This document shows positions 38,801 to 50,900 of a DNA stretch of 64,000 nt, in pieces (position 1 is the stretch's first letter; every line of letters starts with the position of its first letter). The notes beneath the pieces were generated by a model. It worked only from the letters and a program-made list of their open reading frames with translations, was not told the origin of the DNA and ran no database searches. Source of the DNA: Teratosphaeria epicoccoides (lineage: Eukaryota; Ascomycota; Dothideomycetes; Mycosphaerellales; Teratosphaeriaceae). The stretch lies in contig JADDMT010000049.1 in assembly GCA_021401465.1 (NCBI GenBank), positions 1 through 64,000 of the forward strand, written 5' to 3'. The translations under genes were made by a program, and so were the position numbers.

Positions 38801-41564
38801 GATCGAAGAACATAGGACTTACCTACGTAAGGTACATTAGAAACTCTAGGATTATAAGCTAAAGGTTAAGCCTTAGAAGAGCGAGTTTCATAAGCAAGAA
38901 GTCTATTTCCTCGGCTACGTAGTAGCCTAGAACGGGATTAAGATAGACACTAAGAAGGTCAAAGTTATAAGAGAGTAGCCTACGCTAACTAATGTCAAGG
39001 AAGTATAGTCCTTCCTTAGGTTCGCTAACTTCTACTAAAGGTTTGTCGCGAACTATTCGAGGATTACGGCACTACTTACGACCCTTACTATGAAGGATAC
39101 ACTATTCGTATAGGACAACGCCTAATAGAATGCCTTCGAGGAACTTAAGCAATGATTTACAGATTAGCCGATCTTGCTTGTATTCGACCTAGATAAGCCT
39201 ATCACGGTCGAAACAGATGCCTCTGACATAGCACTTAGGGCATGCTTAAGTTAACCATGTCAGAAGGGGAGGTGCTAATAGCAGGAAGGGGATTAGGTGT
39301 TAGACTCGCAGAGTAGTAAAGAATATTAACAAAGGTAATTAACCTTGTAACTAACTATCCCCCTTAGAGGAGAAGATTAAATTAAGCACGAAGCTCCTAA
39401 CTGCCTATCTTGAAGCTATCCCTATATACTAGAGAGACAGGGCAGCTCTGTCGGATCTGTTAACAGACCTGTTAGACCTATGTCTATAGATCTATAGACT
39501 AACCCTACAGATCCTAGGGTCTATTCTTACATAACAGATCCTTTCTCCTATGTAGGCCTATAGATCTGTAGACTAACCCTACAGATCTAGGTGTCTATCC
39601 TTACATGACAGATCCCTTCTTCTATGACTATGCTGTAACTTATAACACTTCAGGATACTTATGACCCTGTGACTTATAGTACTCCTAACACTCATGACAA
39701 ACTAGGACCGAGTAGACGACTATAGCTAGTCGCCTATTACTCGAGGAAGCTGTCTAGACCTATCCTCTATTACGACGTCTACGACAAAGAACTTCTAGCT
39801 ATAGTAGACGCCTACAAGGCATAGCGAGTCTACTTAGAAGGTTCTAAGCACTAGGTTATAGTCTATACTAACTATAAGAACTTGCGATACTTTACTACGA
39901 CAAAGGAGTTAAACTAACAACAAGTCTGATAGAGTAAGGAACTCTCTAGCTTTAACTACAAGATCGTCTATCGCAAGGGGTCCGAGAACGCACGCGCCGA
40001 TACACTTAGCCGCTAGACTAACTACATAAAGGGCGTGAAACAGGAGAAACATGCTATTCTCTAGGAAAATGGCAATAGCACGCTTAGAGTCAACTAACTC
40101 GCGGCTACAGCTATCACATAGACTAGCGAATTCTAGGACGACCTAAGGAACGCACTAGTCTACGACCTAACTACACTTGCTGTCTGTAATAACATTAATA
40201 GACAGGAGGACTAGGAAGACGAAGACAGGGTACTTCTCTTCTAGGTGTTAGTATACATGCTAACATCCTTACGTTTAGAGCTACTACGCCTCTAACATAA
40301 TGTACCTTAGGCAGGACACCTAGGAGTGTCTAAAATGAAGCAAATTCTCTGACAAGAATATTGTTTCCCTAGGATAGGCAGAGTAATCGAGGACTATGTC
40401 CGTTAATGTGTAACTTGCTAATAGAGCAAGCATAACTGTCATAAACCGTATAGGCTACTACGACTGCTAAAGGTACCCTAATAGCTATAGGAGTCGCTTG
40501 CTATAGACTTTATCGTCAAACTACCTTAGTCAAGAGAACCCGCTACTAATAAGTTCTTTAATAGAGTCATGGTAGTAGTTAACTAATTCACTAAGTTTAG
40601 GAAGTTTATCCTATACTACGAAGACTTTAAGACTAAAGATATTACACATGTCTTCATTAAATAGGTAGTAGCATTACATGGTATGCTACAAGACCTAGTA
40701 ACAGACTAAGGATCTGTGTTTACCTCTAACTTCTAGAAGGCCCTAATGAGACAATTCTAGGTTAAACATTAACTAAGTACTTTTTTCTACCCTTAGACAG
40801 ATAGACAGACAGAACGTCTAAATCAGACGTTAGAATAGTACCTTCGATCCTATGTGAATAGGGACTAGAACAACTAGGTAGAGTTGTTGCTAATAGCATA
40901 ACTCGCGTATAATAGTACGCTAGCAGAGTCGACAGGACTCTCGCTATTTCAGATGGCGTACAGATTAGCTATAGAAGACATTCCGGATGTCTTAGCTAGG
41001 GATCTAAACCTAGTAGCACTCAGGCGAGTAGAACACCTACGCTAACTGCAAACAGAAGCACGACTCGACCTACAGTTCTATTAGCAGAACATGGCATAGT
41101 ACGCAAATTGTAAGAGAATTAAGGGACTAATTCTAAAGGAGGGGGACAAGGTATATCTCCTCTGCTATCATATTAAATTAGACAAGCCGAGTAAAAAACT
41201 AGACGCTGTGAAACTAGGACTATTCTAGATTAAGGCTAAGAAAGGACTAGTTAATTTTAAGTTATAGCTACCCGAGCAGATAAGAATATACCCTGTCTTC
41301 TATGTCTCTCTGCTAGAACAAGTAGCGCTAGACGCTACAGTATAAACAGAACCCTTACTACTTGACCCTAAGGTCGAAGAACTAGAGTATACTGTCGAGA
41401 AGATTGTCGACACTCGCTAGGTAGACAGACAGTAAGAGTACCTAGTAAAATGGGAAGGATATAGGAGTACCGAAAACACCTAGGAATCCCTAAAGCACCT
41501 ACGAAACTGTTAGCAGAAGGTACGGAGCTTTAAGCGGAAAACAAACCTAGGAAGAAGGTCATAA
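35830..41564 (+). pseudogene. gag-pol of G1-D
   Basis: Gag starts with ATG at 35830. The knuckle near 36767 reads CYNY..., so its second Cys has become Tyr by a G-to-A change. RT has an LDD box near 38772. A solo LTR interrupts the RNase H region at 39258. The integrase follows (about 40250-40850) and a chromodomain at about 41440-41500. The frame ends at TAA 41562-41564. This copy carries more TAA/TAG than G1-A. Confidence 0.85.
39258..39699 (-). repeat. Solo G1 LTR inside G1-D pol
   Basis: The 442 bp LTR, in reverse orientation, has flanks AACCA at 39253-39257 and AACTA at 39700-39704. The one mismatch is a C-to-T in a CpA context, consistent with RIP acting after insertion. It shares the CTTCTGACA end with G1-D LTRs, so it belongs to that sub-lineage. 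Confidence 0.92.
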
Positions 41565-42179
41565 GCCACGAGTAGGCTCCTGCGGGACGCCGTTAATAGG
41601 CTCGGCTACCATGCTATCTAGGAAACCCTAGTACGAGGCGTCGGCGAAACCTTCTATTACGCTCTATGTCATAGGACTAAGAGCAAGACCTGTCGAGGGA
41701 TCTAGGTTAAGAAGAAACCTAGCCTGCTAAAGAGCCTGCTCTTAAGCCTCGTCCTCCCTAATCTCACGCTCCTTAAGAGCGCGACTATCCTCGACCTTAC
41801 AGTTAACTGCGTCTAACTGTTTCTAGAGATGCATCTCCTTTACATGCGCCTCTATTATCTTCTGCGAAGCCTCGGCTAGGGCCGCCTTCACACGATCGAG
41901 ATTAGTAATTAGTCTTTTCTGCTAATTACCTAACTTCTTCTATTTGACCTCTGTTACCTTTGCGTCGTAACTTCGACAGTTACTAAAGTAGCATTACAAA
42001 CATTTCCCCGAGGAAATGTGCACTTAACAAACGAGCTTTAACTCCTGACACTAAGTATAGGACTTTATGCTGTCCTAGCCCTAACGATAGATTCGATTTG
42101 CGTAGCGTTTACGTTTCTGCGTTAAAGGGGCCTTAGTGTCTAGAATGACATAAGGTAGTAATGTAGAAAGAGAAGACAT
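41547..42179 (-). pseudogene. Antisense accessory gene of G1-D
   Basis: From ATG 42179 to TAG 41547-41549 the frame is 633 nt, the same length as in the four sister copies. G1-D is the most divergent G1 lineage here, so length conservation across it is informative. Confidence 0.7.
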
Positions 42180-42258
42180 TACTACGTAAAGGAAAGGGCA
42201 AGAGAAACCCCGCACTAATAAGGTAGCTTAGGGACGAGCTAGGCTAAGAGGGGGATAG

Positions 42259-42704
42259 TATCATAAGTGTTAGGAGTACTATAATTTACAGGGTCATAAG
42301 TATCCTAAAGTGTTATAAGTTATAGCATAGTCATAGAAGAAGGGATCTGTCACGTAAGGACAGACACCTAGATCTGTAGGGTTAGTCTATAGATCTATAG
42401 GCCTATATAGGAGAAAGGATCTGTTATGTAAGTATAGACCCTAGGATCTATAGGGTTAGTCTACAGATCTATAGACACGAGTCTAACGGGTCTGTTAACA
42501 GATCCGACAGAGCTGCCCTGTCTCTCTAGTATATAGGGATAGCTTCGCTAAGGACAGGTAGTTAGGAGCTTCGTACTTAATTTAATCTTCTCCTCTAAGG
42601 GGGATAGTTAGTTACAAGGTTAATTGCCTTTGTCGATATTCTTTACTACTCTGCGAGTCTAATACCTAATCCCCTTCCTACTATTAGCACCTACCCTTCT
42701 GACA
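42259..42704 (+). repeat. G1-D 3' LTR
   Basis: The 446 bp LTR is followed by the GTAGT duplication and then G2-1 leader sequence. Confidence 0.92.
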
Positions 42705-42750
42705 GTAGTATTCTCTGCTAGACTAGAAAGCAGGGGGGAGAAAGCAGAAC

Positions 42751-43094
42751 TAATATAGATATATATGCTATATGATATAGAGATATCTCGTAGTGTAACA
42801 GAGTAATCCGACCTTCTAATAGGTATAAGATAGCGCTACTTTCTACTTATTGCAGAGGTAGCGCTAGAGGTGCTTATAACCCCTAATACCCCTTAATTAG
42901 CGAAAGCATGTCCGAGCCTATCCCCGTAGGGGTATCGTAGGATTAGTAACGTAGGGGCATCCTATGTTAGCTATTAATCCTACTTAGACAACATACAAGC
43001 TAACGTATGTACGAAGGACTCCCTTGCTATGTATAGTAGGGTTACTACATGCTAAGGGTAGACATCGGAACCTATGCGGCTCTAATAGCCCCCT
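42751..43094 (-). repeat. G2-1 5' LTR, split by G2-2
   Basis: The LTR is interrupted 16 bp before its outer end. The missing 16 bp are at 51265-51280, after the CCCCT duplication of G2-2. Confidence 0.92.
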
Positions 43095-43454
43095 TGATAT
43101 AGATGTATATGCTATATGATATAGAAATAACTCGTAGTGTAACAGAGTAATCCGACCTTTTAGTAGGTACAAGACAGCGCTGCTTTCTGCTTATTACAGA
43201 GGTAGCGCTAAGGGTACTTATAACCCCTAACGCTCCTTAATTAGGGAAAGCATGTCTAAGCCTAACCCCGCCAGGGTACTATAGGGTCAGCGACGTAGGG
43301 GCGTCCTATGTCGACAACTAATCCTACTTAGACGACATACAAGCTAACGTATGTACGAAGGACCCCCTTGCTATATGTAGCAGGGTCACTACATGCTAAG
43401 GGCGGGCATTAGAACCTATGCGGTTCTAATAGCCCCCTAGTATTAACCGTATCA
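43095..43454 (-). repeat. G2-2 3' LTR
   Basis: The 360 bp LTR, read on the minus strand, begins TGATACGG, keeping the TG that RIP has changed to TA in other copies. Confidence 0.93.
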
Positions 43455-44177
43455 CTGCCCCTCCTCCTATGAGGATGTCCCTAGCCTTACTAAGTAATAC
43501 ACGCGGAACGTATAGAATACAGGATGTAGCACGCTTACACTACGCAAGGGTAAATAGGTAGATAGCCTATGTAACATGTGTTATGCATATACCTTAACAC
43601 CTTTGTAGCGAGTACAGGGCGGAGGCTACTAACTTAGGTAGGTTTCAACCTGTTACATGTTAGGCGGCTTCGTAACACCTTCACTTTACATGCAGATTAA
43701 GATATCAGGATACTACAAGCACGTACTTTAGTTAATCCTTGAAATTATAGGGCGAGCATGCGCGCTAGCCTCGCTAAGTAGCTTAGCTGTCCCTATTTAG
43801 TCGTGACCGTGAAGAACGTGTTGCAGAACCTTAGGGTAGTAGGAAAGTGCGCGGACGCTCTACGCGCGCCGCTCGAAACAGCAGGAGCGCGCTCCTAGCG
43901 CGGGCCTCGCTACATTTTCATGCTAGTAGGCTAGCATGAGTGCAGTCGGCGCACATGCGTAACAGCCGCGTTATCTGTTATTACATTATTCGGTCCCCTT
44001 GTAAGTTGACTAAAGGCAGGTACTCTACGCATGTAGTTTAAGTCACTAGCTTAACAGTTACGGTAGGTAACAGGGGGGCTGTTAGAGGGTATAAAAACCT
44101 CGTCGCTTTCCTAAACTTCCTGTTCTAAGACACTAACATCGACCTCTACTCCTATTTCGCTTAGCTTGCGCCTCGCC
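43455..44177. other. Non-coding 3' region of G2-2 upstream of the antisense gene
   Basis: No reading frame seen. A GC-rich patch (about 43840-43915) contains the perfect palindrome AGGAGCGCGCTCCT at 43883-43896. A hairpin ATGCTAG...CTAGCAT lies at 43920-43937; its stem is identical at 52374-52391 in G2-3. The antisense-gene promoter is at the right end. Confidence 0.6.
44090..44097 (+). promoter_or_regulatory. TATA box of the G2-2 antisense gene
   Basis: TATAAAAA lies 81 bp before the ATG at 44178. The same word sits 81 bp before the equivalent ATG in G2-3 (52213-52220), although flanking bases differ between copies. Confidence 0.65.
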
Positions 44178-45671
44178 ATGTCTGTAGGTCTGTACTAGAG
44201 CTTCTTCTTCTTTAATCAATTAATCAAGATTAATTAACCTGTCTTAGCTATAATAGCTCATGTGCTACAGACTAAGTTTGACGCTACTCGCTCTACCCGC
44301 AATTGTTGCTTGTGTCGACAATGCCTTAATAACCTTAGTAGCCAAGCTGCACACATCTCTCTTCTACGTGTTAGTAAGGCGTCCCCTACCCGCGAGGTAT
44401 GCGTAACTTGTACTAACTAAAGCGTAGCTAAGATCTACGTCAGCAGATTTAATGAGGGTAGTGTCTACTGCAATTATGTTAACTGTAATAGCAAGCATCA
44501 AAAATGCTAAGACCTCCCTAAAGAGGTGTATAGCGAGTACAACTAGCTCTGCCGTAACATCGATGACTTCTAGAGTACGCGTAACAAGGGGATTACTAAA
44601 GGCACTCTGACTATAAACAGGCTACAGGCTAAGTACTACGAGGTACTCGCCTACCTGCTCGGCGCCCTCTCGTGCTTTACCGCGACTACTAACTGTTCTT
44701 ATAGTAGTGTTTGCTTTAACTCTCTACTAACAGGCGAAAACGTTTGTCTAGGTCTAATTGTAGACTTAGTCTAGAAGATCTTGAAGGTGCTAACTATTAG
44801 GGTCGAGGCCTTCGCTATAGTACGTATATAGTACGGGTACCCTCTAAGTATAAATGCTGACTTTCTCCGCTAGGCTAACGTTAGCGTCGAGAAATATCCA
44901 ACTAGCTGTTAGCGTTAGCAACTCGGGGCCCTTGCCTCTATTAACGATGACTTTAAGACGCAGATAATCCGCAAGAAGGTCATCAAGCAATTTACTGCTC
45001 CTGCCGCTAAGGCTACGCCCTAGCGCTATACCGAGAGACAGCCTGCCTGTAAGCTAGTCCTAAGGACTAAGCCGTAAGTTACTTACTTGAATCCTGTCGC
45101 GTGCGTATAGCTAACACATTGTAGCGCTGCCGCCTACGCCGCCTTGGCGCTACTGTCTAAGAAGAAGAAGGCTAGGGCTAAAATTAAGGTTAGCGACAAG
45201 GAAGCGGAACCTTCCCTGCTTGCGACCTACGCTACGTCTGTCAAGACGCTAAGGCACAAGCCTCTAGGCCAGATCTTTAAGGATGAGGAGGATGACGATG
45301 TCTAGGATACCTTCGGTCCTAACATGATCCCTTCGCGCCGTAGTATTACCGCACTAGTTACGCCTAAGGGAGACACTAAGTCCGATAATATAGTCGACAC
45401 TCGTGTCAAGAAGCGCAAGATGATCTCGAGAGCTAAGCGCGACAGCTGCAAGCGCGCTCGAGTCTCTTCGCCTTCTAATGCTAAGGATAAGGTAGTCATT
45501 ACGACTAGGCGCGGTAAGGATGTTGCTAGCTCTCTAGCTACTATAGGCTCTGAAGACGAGCTCCCTCGCAACCTACTAAAGAAGAAGATGCTAGCCTCTC
45601 TTCGTGGCGTTACTACCCCTGTCACTTATAGTCGCTTCAGGGTGTTTAGTAGACCCCGTGTAGGTAGGTAG
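44178..45671 (+). pseudogene. Antisense accessory gene of G2-2 (Cys-rich, basic C-terminus)
   Basis: A single frame of 497 codons runs from ATG 44178 to TAG 45669-45671 with no frameshift. I count 15 internal stops, all TAG or TAA. Residues 43-110 carry a cysteine cluster (CCLCRQC at 43-49, CVTC at 75-78, CNYVNC at 98-103, KC at 109-110), suggesting one or more zinc-binding modules. The middle contains YYEVLAYLLGALSCFTATTN and similar. The last 115 codons, open without any stop, are basic and nuclear-localisation-like (VKKRKMISRAKRDSCKRARV). The gene runs against gag-pol and ends about 200 bp from the pol end. No standard Ty3/gypsy protein looks like this. Function unknown. Confidence 0.75.
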
Positions 45672-45849
45672 TCCCTAGCGGACCGTAACAGGAAAGACTC
45701 TCCTGCTTCGGGTTTAGTCAGGAAGCCCCTAACTAGTAGTCGCTAAGCATTAGCTACGAAGCTAATCCGAGCATGTCTCTTGTTCTCCTTAGGTTTATTC
45801 TAGGTGTGCCTTTAGGCATTAATGATGTATGAGTAGAGCGTTTGCTTCT

Positions 45850-48800
45850 TGTTATTACTCCGCGCGTTATACGCTACATACACATGTTAAGAATTCTGCT
45901 CTAAAGCCCTTATCTCCCTACGAATTGACCTTCTTAAGCCCTGCTTACGCCTCCTCTACTCTTCGAATTCACGAATAGCTTCTAGAGCGTTCTTGTAGTC
46001 TTCGGCTAGAACCTATTATGTGTACTTAGGTAGGTATCCTTTCTACTTTACTAGATAGTACGTTATGCCCTTACACTACATACTGTCCTTAATACCCTTG
46101 ACTTCCTACTCTTCGTTCTCTTCTGCTACTAGCATTAGGTCCGCGGGCTCTTCGCCCTCGCGCTATACCTATGGTTCGAGTAGAGATACGTAGAAGATGT
46201 CATGCACACAATATAACGATAGTAACGATAGCTAGTACGCCTGCGAGCCTATCGCGTCACGTATCCGGAAGGGTCTGACAAACCTTAGCGTCATCTTCTT
46301 GCTTAGAAGTTTCAGCTTAAGATTCTTCGTCAATAGTAACACCTTCGTACTAACTACGTACTACATCGGTTTAGCACGGGCGTTATTATGTTTAATCTAG
46401 GATTCTAAGGCCTTTTTCTAGTATTCTATTAGCACCGAATGTACCTCGCGCATATGCCGCGCTAATTCTGCGGCGGCTAGCACCCTCTCCTTAGAAGACT
46501 CATCCTGAGGCGGTTCTAGGTGTATTTCCGGATTAAAGCTATAAAGAATCTGAAATAGTGACATGCGCATAGTAGCATGCATGCTATTATTAACTGCAAA
46601 TTCCGCCATAGGAATTACGTCAGCCTAGGCATCCTGGTTCTTAGCGTAGTAGCACTAAAGGTACTACTTAAGAGTCTAGTTCATACGTTTAGTCTGACTA
46701 TTAATCTGTAGATAGAATGCTATACTTAGGTAGTGCTTAACACGCGCCTTAAACACAAATTCTTGCTAGTATTTACTAGTAAAGACAGAACCTCGATCTG
46801 ATAGGATACTTCGGGGGACACTAAAGCGCTATATAACTTCGTCGCAAAGTAGTCGCGCAAGCTCGCTACTTGTGCATCTTTTCGTACATAGGATAAAGAC
46901 ATTCATCTTAGAGTATTAGTCGACTACTACAAGGACAGCATTAACTACATCGCCTCTCTACTTTACTAGCGGCAAATTAGTAATAAAATCCATGGTTAAG
47001 TCCTGCTATAGTCTCTCTAGTAGTAGGAGCGCCTAAGCATCGCTGTAGGGGTAATAGCGCCGAGATTTGCTAACCTAGCATGTCTAGCAGGATTTGACAT
47101 AGTTAGAGACATCCTGTTCTAGTGTAGGCTACTAGTATTTACGTCTAAGAAGTGCGTTTGTCTTCTCTGCGCTAAAATGGCCCGCGAGTTTATCGTCATG
47201 ATAAATATAGAGGAGCTGCGAACAGAGTACGTAGTTAGCAGGTATGTAGAGCCTATTGTCAAAGTACTACAAGTCGCCTGACTTAGTCTAGTAGTTCGGA
47301 CCGCCTACAGTGTCCTAGAGGGCTATACCCTTATTAATTAACTCTAGTTCTCGCTCTTGCAACTACTGAATAAGTCTCGAGACTTCTTTAAAGGGTTCTT
47401 TAGACATTGCATGCTTACTACATGTAAGCTAGTTAACTACCGCACGGATCAAGCTAGACGTAGTCGCTAAAACCGCTAGATAGGAGGGTTCGTTGCTAGC
47501 GGAGGCCATAAGGCCCTATTGGACCTGCAGTTGACCTACAAGAGGAGCTAATAACAGATCGCCGCCCTAAACTATAAGCTTTGTTTGCAGCGTAGAGAGA
47601 AGCTGTTAGTTACCCTCCTCCCTAGTGTCGTAGTCTGGTCGTCGCGAAGGACTGTCAGCTAGATTCGTCTTTCTAGAACGATGCTAGATAACGAAGTTAA
47701 AGCTAGCGAGGAAAGTCGCCTACCTTGCTTGCCGACTACTTAGCTACTTCACGCCTATAAAGCCGCGAAGGTTGTTATAGTTAGTAAGTACCTTAATAGG
47801 GTGCGCTACGCCTTCGAGGTAGTGTTAGTACTCCTTAAAGCCGTTAACAATAGCTAAAAGCTCTTAGTCATAAGTCTCATAGTTAAGCTTAGCGCCCTGC
47901 ATCTTCCGCGACTAGAAGGCAATCAGGTACTATCGCGTACTGCCTTTGTGCGACTAGAGCTGCGATATAATTGCGGCTATTACGAATTTTGAAGCATTAG
48001 TCTCTATCCGGATCTTTGTAGCGAGGTCAAAGTGCCGAAGTATAGGCGTAGTTTAAAAGGCTGCTTTAAGTTTAGAGAAAGCCTTGCTCTAAGCCTCCTC
48101 CTAAGGTACTATCCCTGGCTTTTTTCCTCGAATTACGCCCTTTGCGAGGGCCGTAAGGGAAGCCACGATCGTAGAGTAGGACCCTATGAATCTGCAGTAG
48201 AAGTTAGTAAACCCTAGGAACACCTGCACTTCTTAGAGGGTAGTTAGCTACAGCTACTCCGCGATTGCGGACACCCTTTAGTTATCCATGATAACTCCTT
48301 CCGTAGAGACGATGTATCCAAGAAACTTAATCCTATCCGTTAGGAATGAGTACTTCTTTAGGTTCGCATACAGAGCGAACTTGCGGAGCCGTTCGAGTAC
48401 TATCCTTAGGTGCCGAATATGCTCCTCCTTCGAGTCGGAGTAGACTAGTATATCGTCTAAATATACTACGTAGCAGGTGTCAACGAGGCCGGCTAGGGCT
48501 TAGTTAATATACGCTTAGAACGTTGCTAGTATGTTAGTCAAGCTAAATAGCATCACTATATACTCGAAGTGTCTATACTACGTTTAGAATGTAGTCTTCT
48601 ACTTGTCGCCCTTTCGGATCGGTATCTAGTAGTAGGCGTCCTTCAAGTCGATAGACAAGAAGATAGCGGCGCGACTAAGGCGGTCAAGCGTCTCGCTAAT
48701 AAGTAGTAGGGAGTAGCGGTTTTTCTAGGTTACCGCGTTAAGGCCCCTATAGTTAACGCATAGGCGGAGCGTGTTATCCTTCTTCAGGATGAACATAACT

Positions 48801-50851
48801 AACGCTCTAGCCTCGCTGTTGCTTCGTCGGATCCACGCGTTCCTTTGCGCCTTGTAGAGGTAGTCTCGAAGTGTTTTAAGCTACGATTCCGACATAGGGT
48901 ACAGAGGTCGATACAGAGGATTATAACCCTCCTTAAGGTTAATCGTATGTTCCGCGTCTAGGGCCTAGGCATAGGCCGCAGCCTCTACGTCGAAAATATC
49001 GGCGTATTCCTCTAACTCAGGTAGAAGGGTAACGTCTTCCTTAACGTTCCGTATGTAGACTATATACATGCATTAGACCTTCTCTATGTCCTTGTAGAAG
49101 CTATGTGCGTCATGTATCTGTACTGTAGGAACTTCGCCTATAGAGCCGTAGAACTAGTTGTCGGTAGCTCTATTAACAACGACTCCCTGCTTGTGGCGCT
49201 AAGGGCGGCTAAGTAGGAGCTCCTTATTAGGAACGTCTTTAGCGTAGAAGACTTCGTTAGTCTCGCGTACTTCTCCTAAGGAGTCCGCGAGTTAGAGGCG
49301 CACGTTATACGCGCCTCGAGCCGCTACGCCTTTGCCCTAAAAGGACTTCATGGTAGGCAGCAGGGCTCCTAGGATCGGCTTTAAAGCGAGCCGTACGACT
49401 ACCCTCTAGGGTATCACGTTAACCTCCGCAAGGTCATCTAACATATAGTCTACTAGCTTAAGCGAGCTATTAACTCGGACCGTACTAGATAGGCGCTAGG
49501 CAGGCCACGAGTCTACACTATTAGTAACAGACAGCTTAGATACCTGCGGTAGCTATTCGGTTGTCTTAGGCTTGTCCTTCTTTCGCCTCCCCTCTAGGGA
49601 GGTTTCGGACACCTTGCTTACCTTCTTCCTATTACTTCGTTTAGGGTAGCGAGCCGCCTAGTAGTCCCTCGCTCCACAGATGTAGCAGCTACTCGGAGGC
49701 TTCTCGCTACTATCTTTTAGCTTAGAGGGCTTGCTCCTCTAGAGTAAACTACTACGTTAGGCGTGACCTCTAGGGCGCTTGTAATAGCGGCCCTTTAGTA
49801 GGTCCTTAGGGCTTAGACGCTTATTGTCCTTGCCGCCCGATTTTCTATTTCGCTTCAAGGTAATCTCCATACGTGTCGTAAGGGACACGAGGTCTTGCCG
49901 AGTTGTCAGAAGTTCATGAAAAGTCATGATTGTATTCCGAAGATTATCATCAAGTTTAACGAGCAAGTGCCGCATGCGTTACGTCTTAGTATAGGGTAGC
50001 ATCTGTCCCTCGAGTGTAGTAAGGTAGGTAGCGAAGCTAGAGGTTGTTTGTCCCTTCCCCTGCTTAGCCCTCTCGTACTCGACAGACATAGTAAGGGCGC
50101 GATTCCCCGGATCCTCGACCTAGTTAACATAGAACTAGCGAAAGTCCGCCTACATATATGTTCTGTCATAGACCTGCATAAGGTTATACCGCTTATGCTA
50201 ATTATTACGAGGTTCCTTATCCTCTTCAAGCTACATTATACTAAAGGCGACTCGTTTGCCCTCCGTGGAATATCCGCGTAGGTTAAGCACAAAAACTGCC
50301 TTACACGCCTGCAAGAAAGTTCGAGCCTCCTTTAAGGTGTCTCCCTTAAACGGCTTCAGGTTGCGTGCGTTACGACTACCTCCTAGTTAGCCTACTATGG
50401 CCCCGAATTTAGGCACTAGGTTCGCAGGCACACACGGAGGGTCTGCGCCTCCTAGTAAGTTGTCTTTGTAGGTCCCTAGTATAAAATCTTGCTAGATTTC
50501 TTCGTCCGCTAGTTTATTAGTACTACTTATAGCGATGTCTTTGTCGTCCTCGCCGTTGTCGCTACTAGAAGCGGTGCGGCTCTAGCTCTAGTTCGCAAGG
50601 CAGTTCGTAACCTAATCGACAATCATGGCTACAAGGGCTAGGTTAATAGTTAGGGTTAGCTGCGGTCGCTATACAGGGGGTCTATTGCCTTGTCCGCCGC
50701 GTAATTAGCCTCTAGCGGAACTGTCGCTCGATGCAGTGTCGCTCGTAGGGGGTACTTCTGCAGGCTAGTTACTCAGGCTAGCTTCGCTATCGCAGGCGCT
50801 TAGGATAGCGCTCGCTACGCGTTAGTTGCGAGTTCGTAGTACTCTAGACAT
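45850..50851 (-). pseudogene. gag-pol of G2-2
   Basis: Gag starts with ATG at 50851; a Ty3-type Gag core (EGQMLPYTKT, RHLLVKLDDNLRNTIMTF) lies near 50030-49900. A knuckle near 49690 keeps CYIC but has lost its His and last Cys to Tyr. RT carries YVVYLDDILVY with YLDD at 48463-48452. The integrase has Asp codons at 46990 and 46798; the expected Glu 36 codons further on is AAA (Lys) at 46690-46688. A chromodomain (YLVKxKGYLPKYT) lies near 46060-46000. Open pieces without stops, 46418-46609 and 49757-49975, are true parts of pol and gag. Stops are RIP-type. The C-terminal end is approximate. Confidence 0.85.
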
Positions 50852-50900
50852 ATCGTAGTATTCTCTACTAGACTGCAAAGCAGGGGGGAGAAAGCAGAAC

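Larger units (their letters stand above)
14522..42704 (+). mobile_element. Ty3/gypsy element G1-D, full length but nested
   Basis: The element carries LTRs at both ends and 5 bp duplications GTAGT at 14517-14521 and 42705-42709. Its 5' LTR is split: 14522-14804 and, after G1-A, 35612-35770. The internal region runs 35771-42258, interrupted by a solo LTR at 39258-39699. The 3' LTR is 42259-42704 and begins TATCA instead of TGTCA. LTRs end in CTTCTGACA, a variant that differs from G1-A, B, C and E and is shared with the inserted solo LTR. Target: gag leader of G2-1. Confidence 0.92.

Noticed and set aside
45302..45625. 107-codon open frame on the minus strand
   Set aside because: It is the shadow of the last part of the G2-2 antisense gene, whose frame is continuous with the upstream 380 codons.
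49924..50281. Two open frames (minus 49924-50229 and plus 50048-50281) over G2-2 gag
   Set aside because: The true Gag frame, with its conserved core motifs, occupies another frame of this interval.
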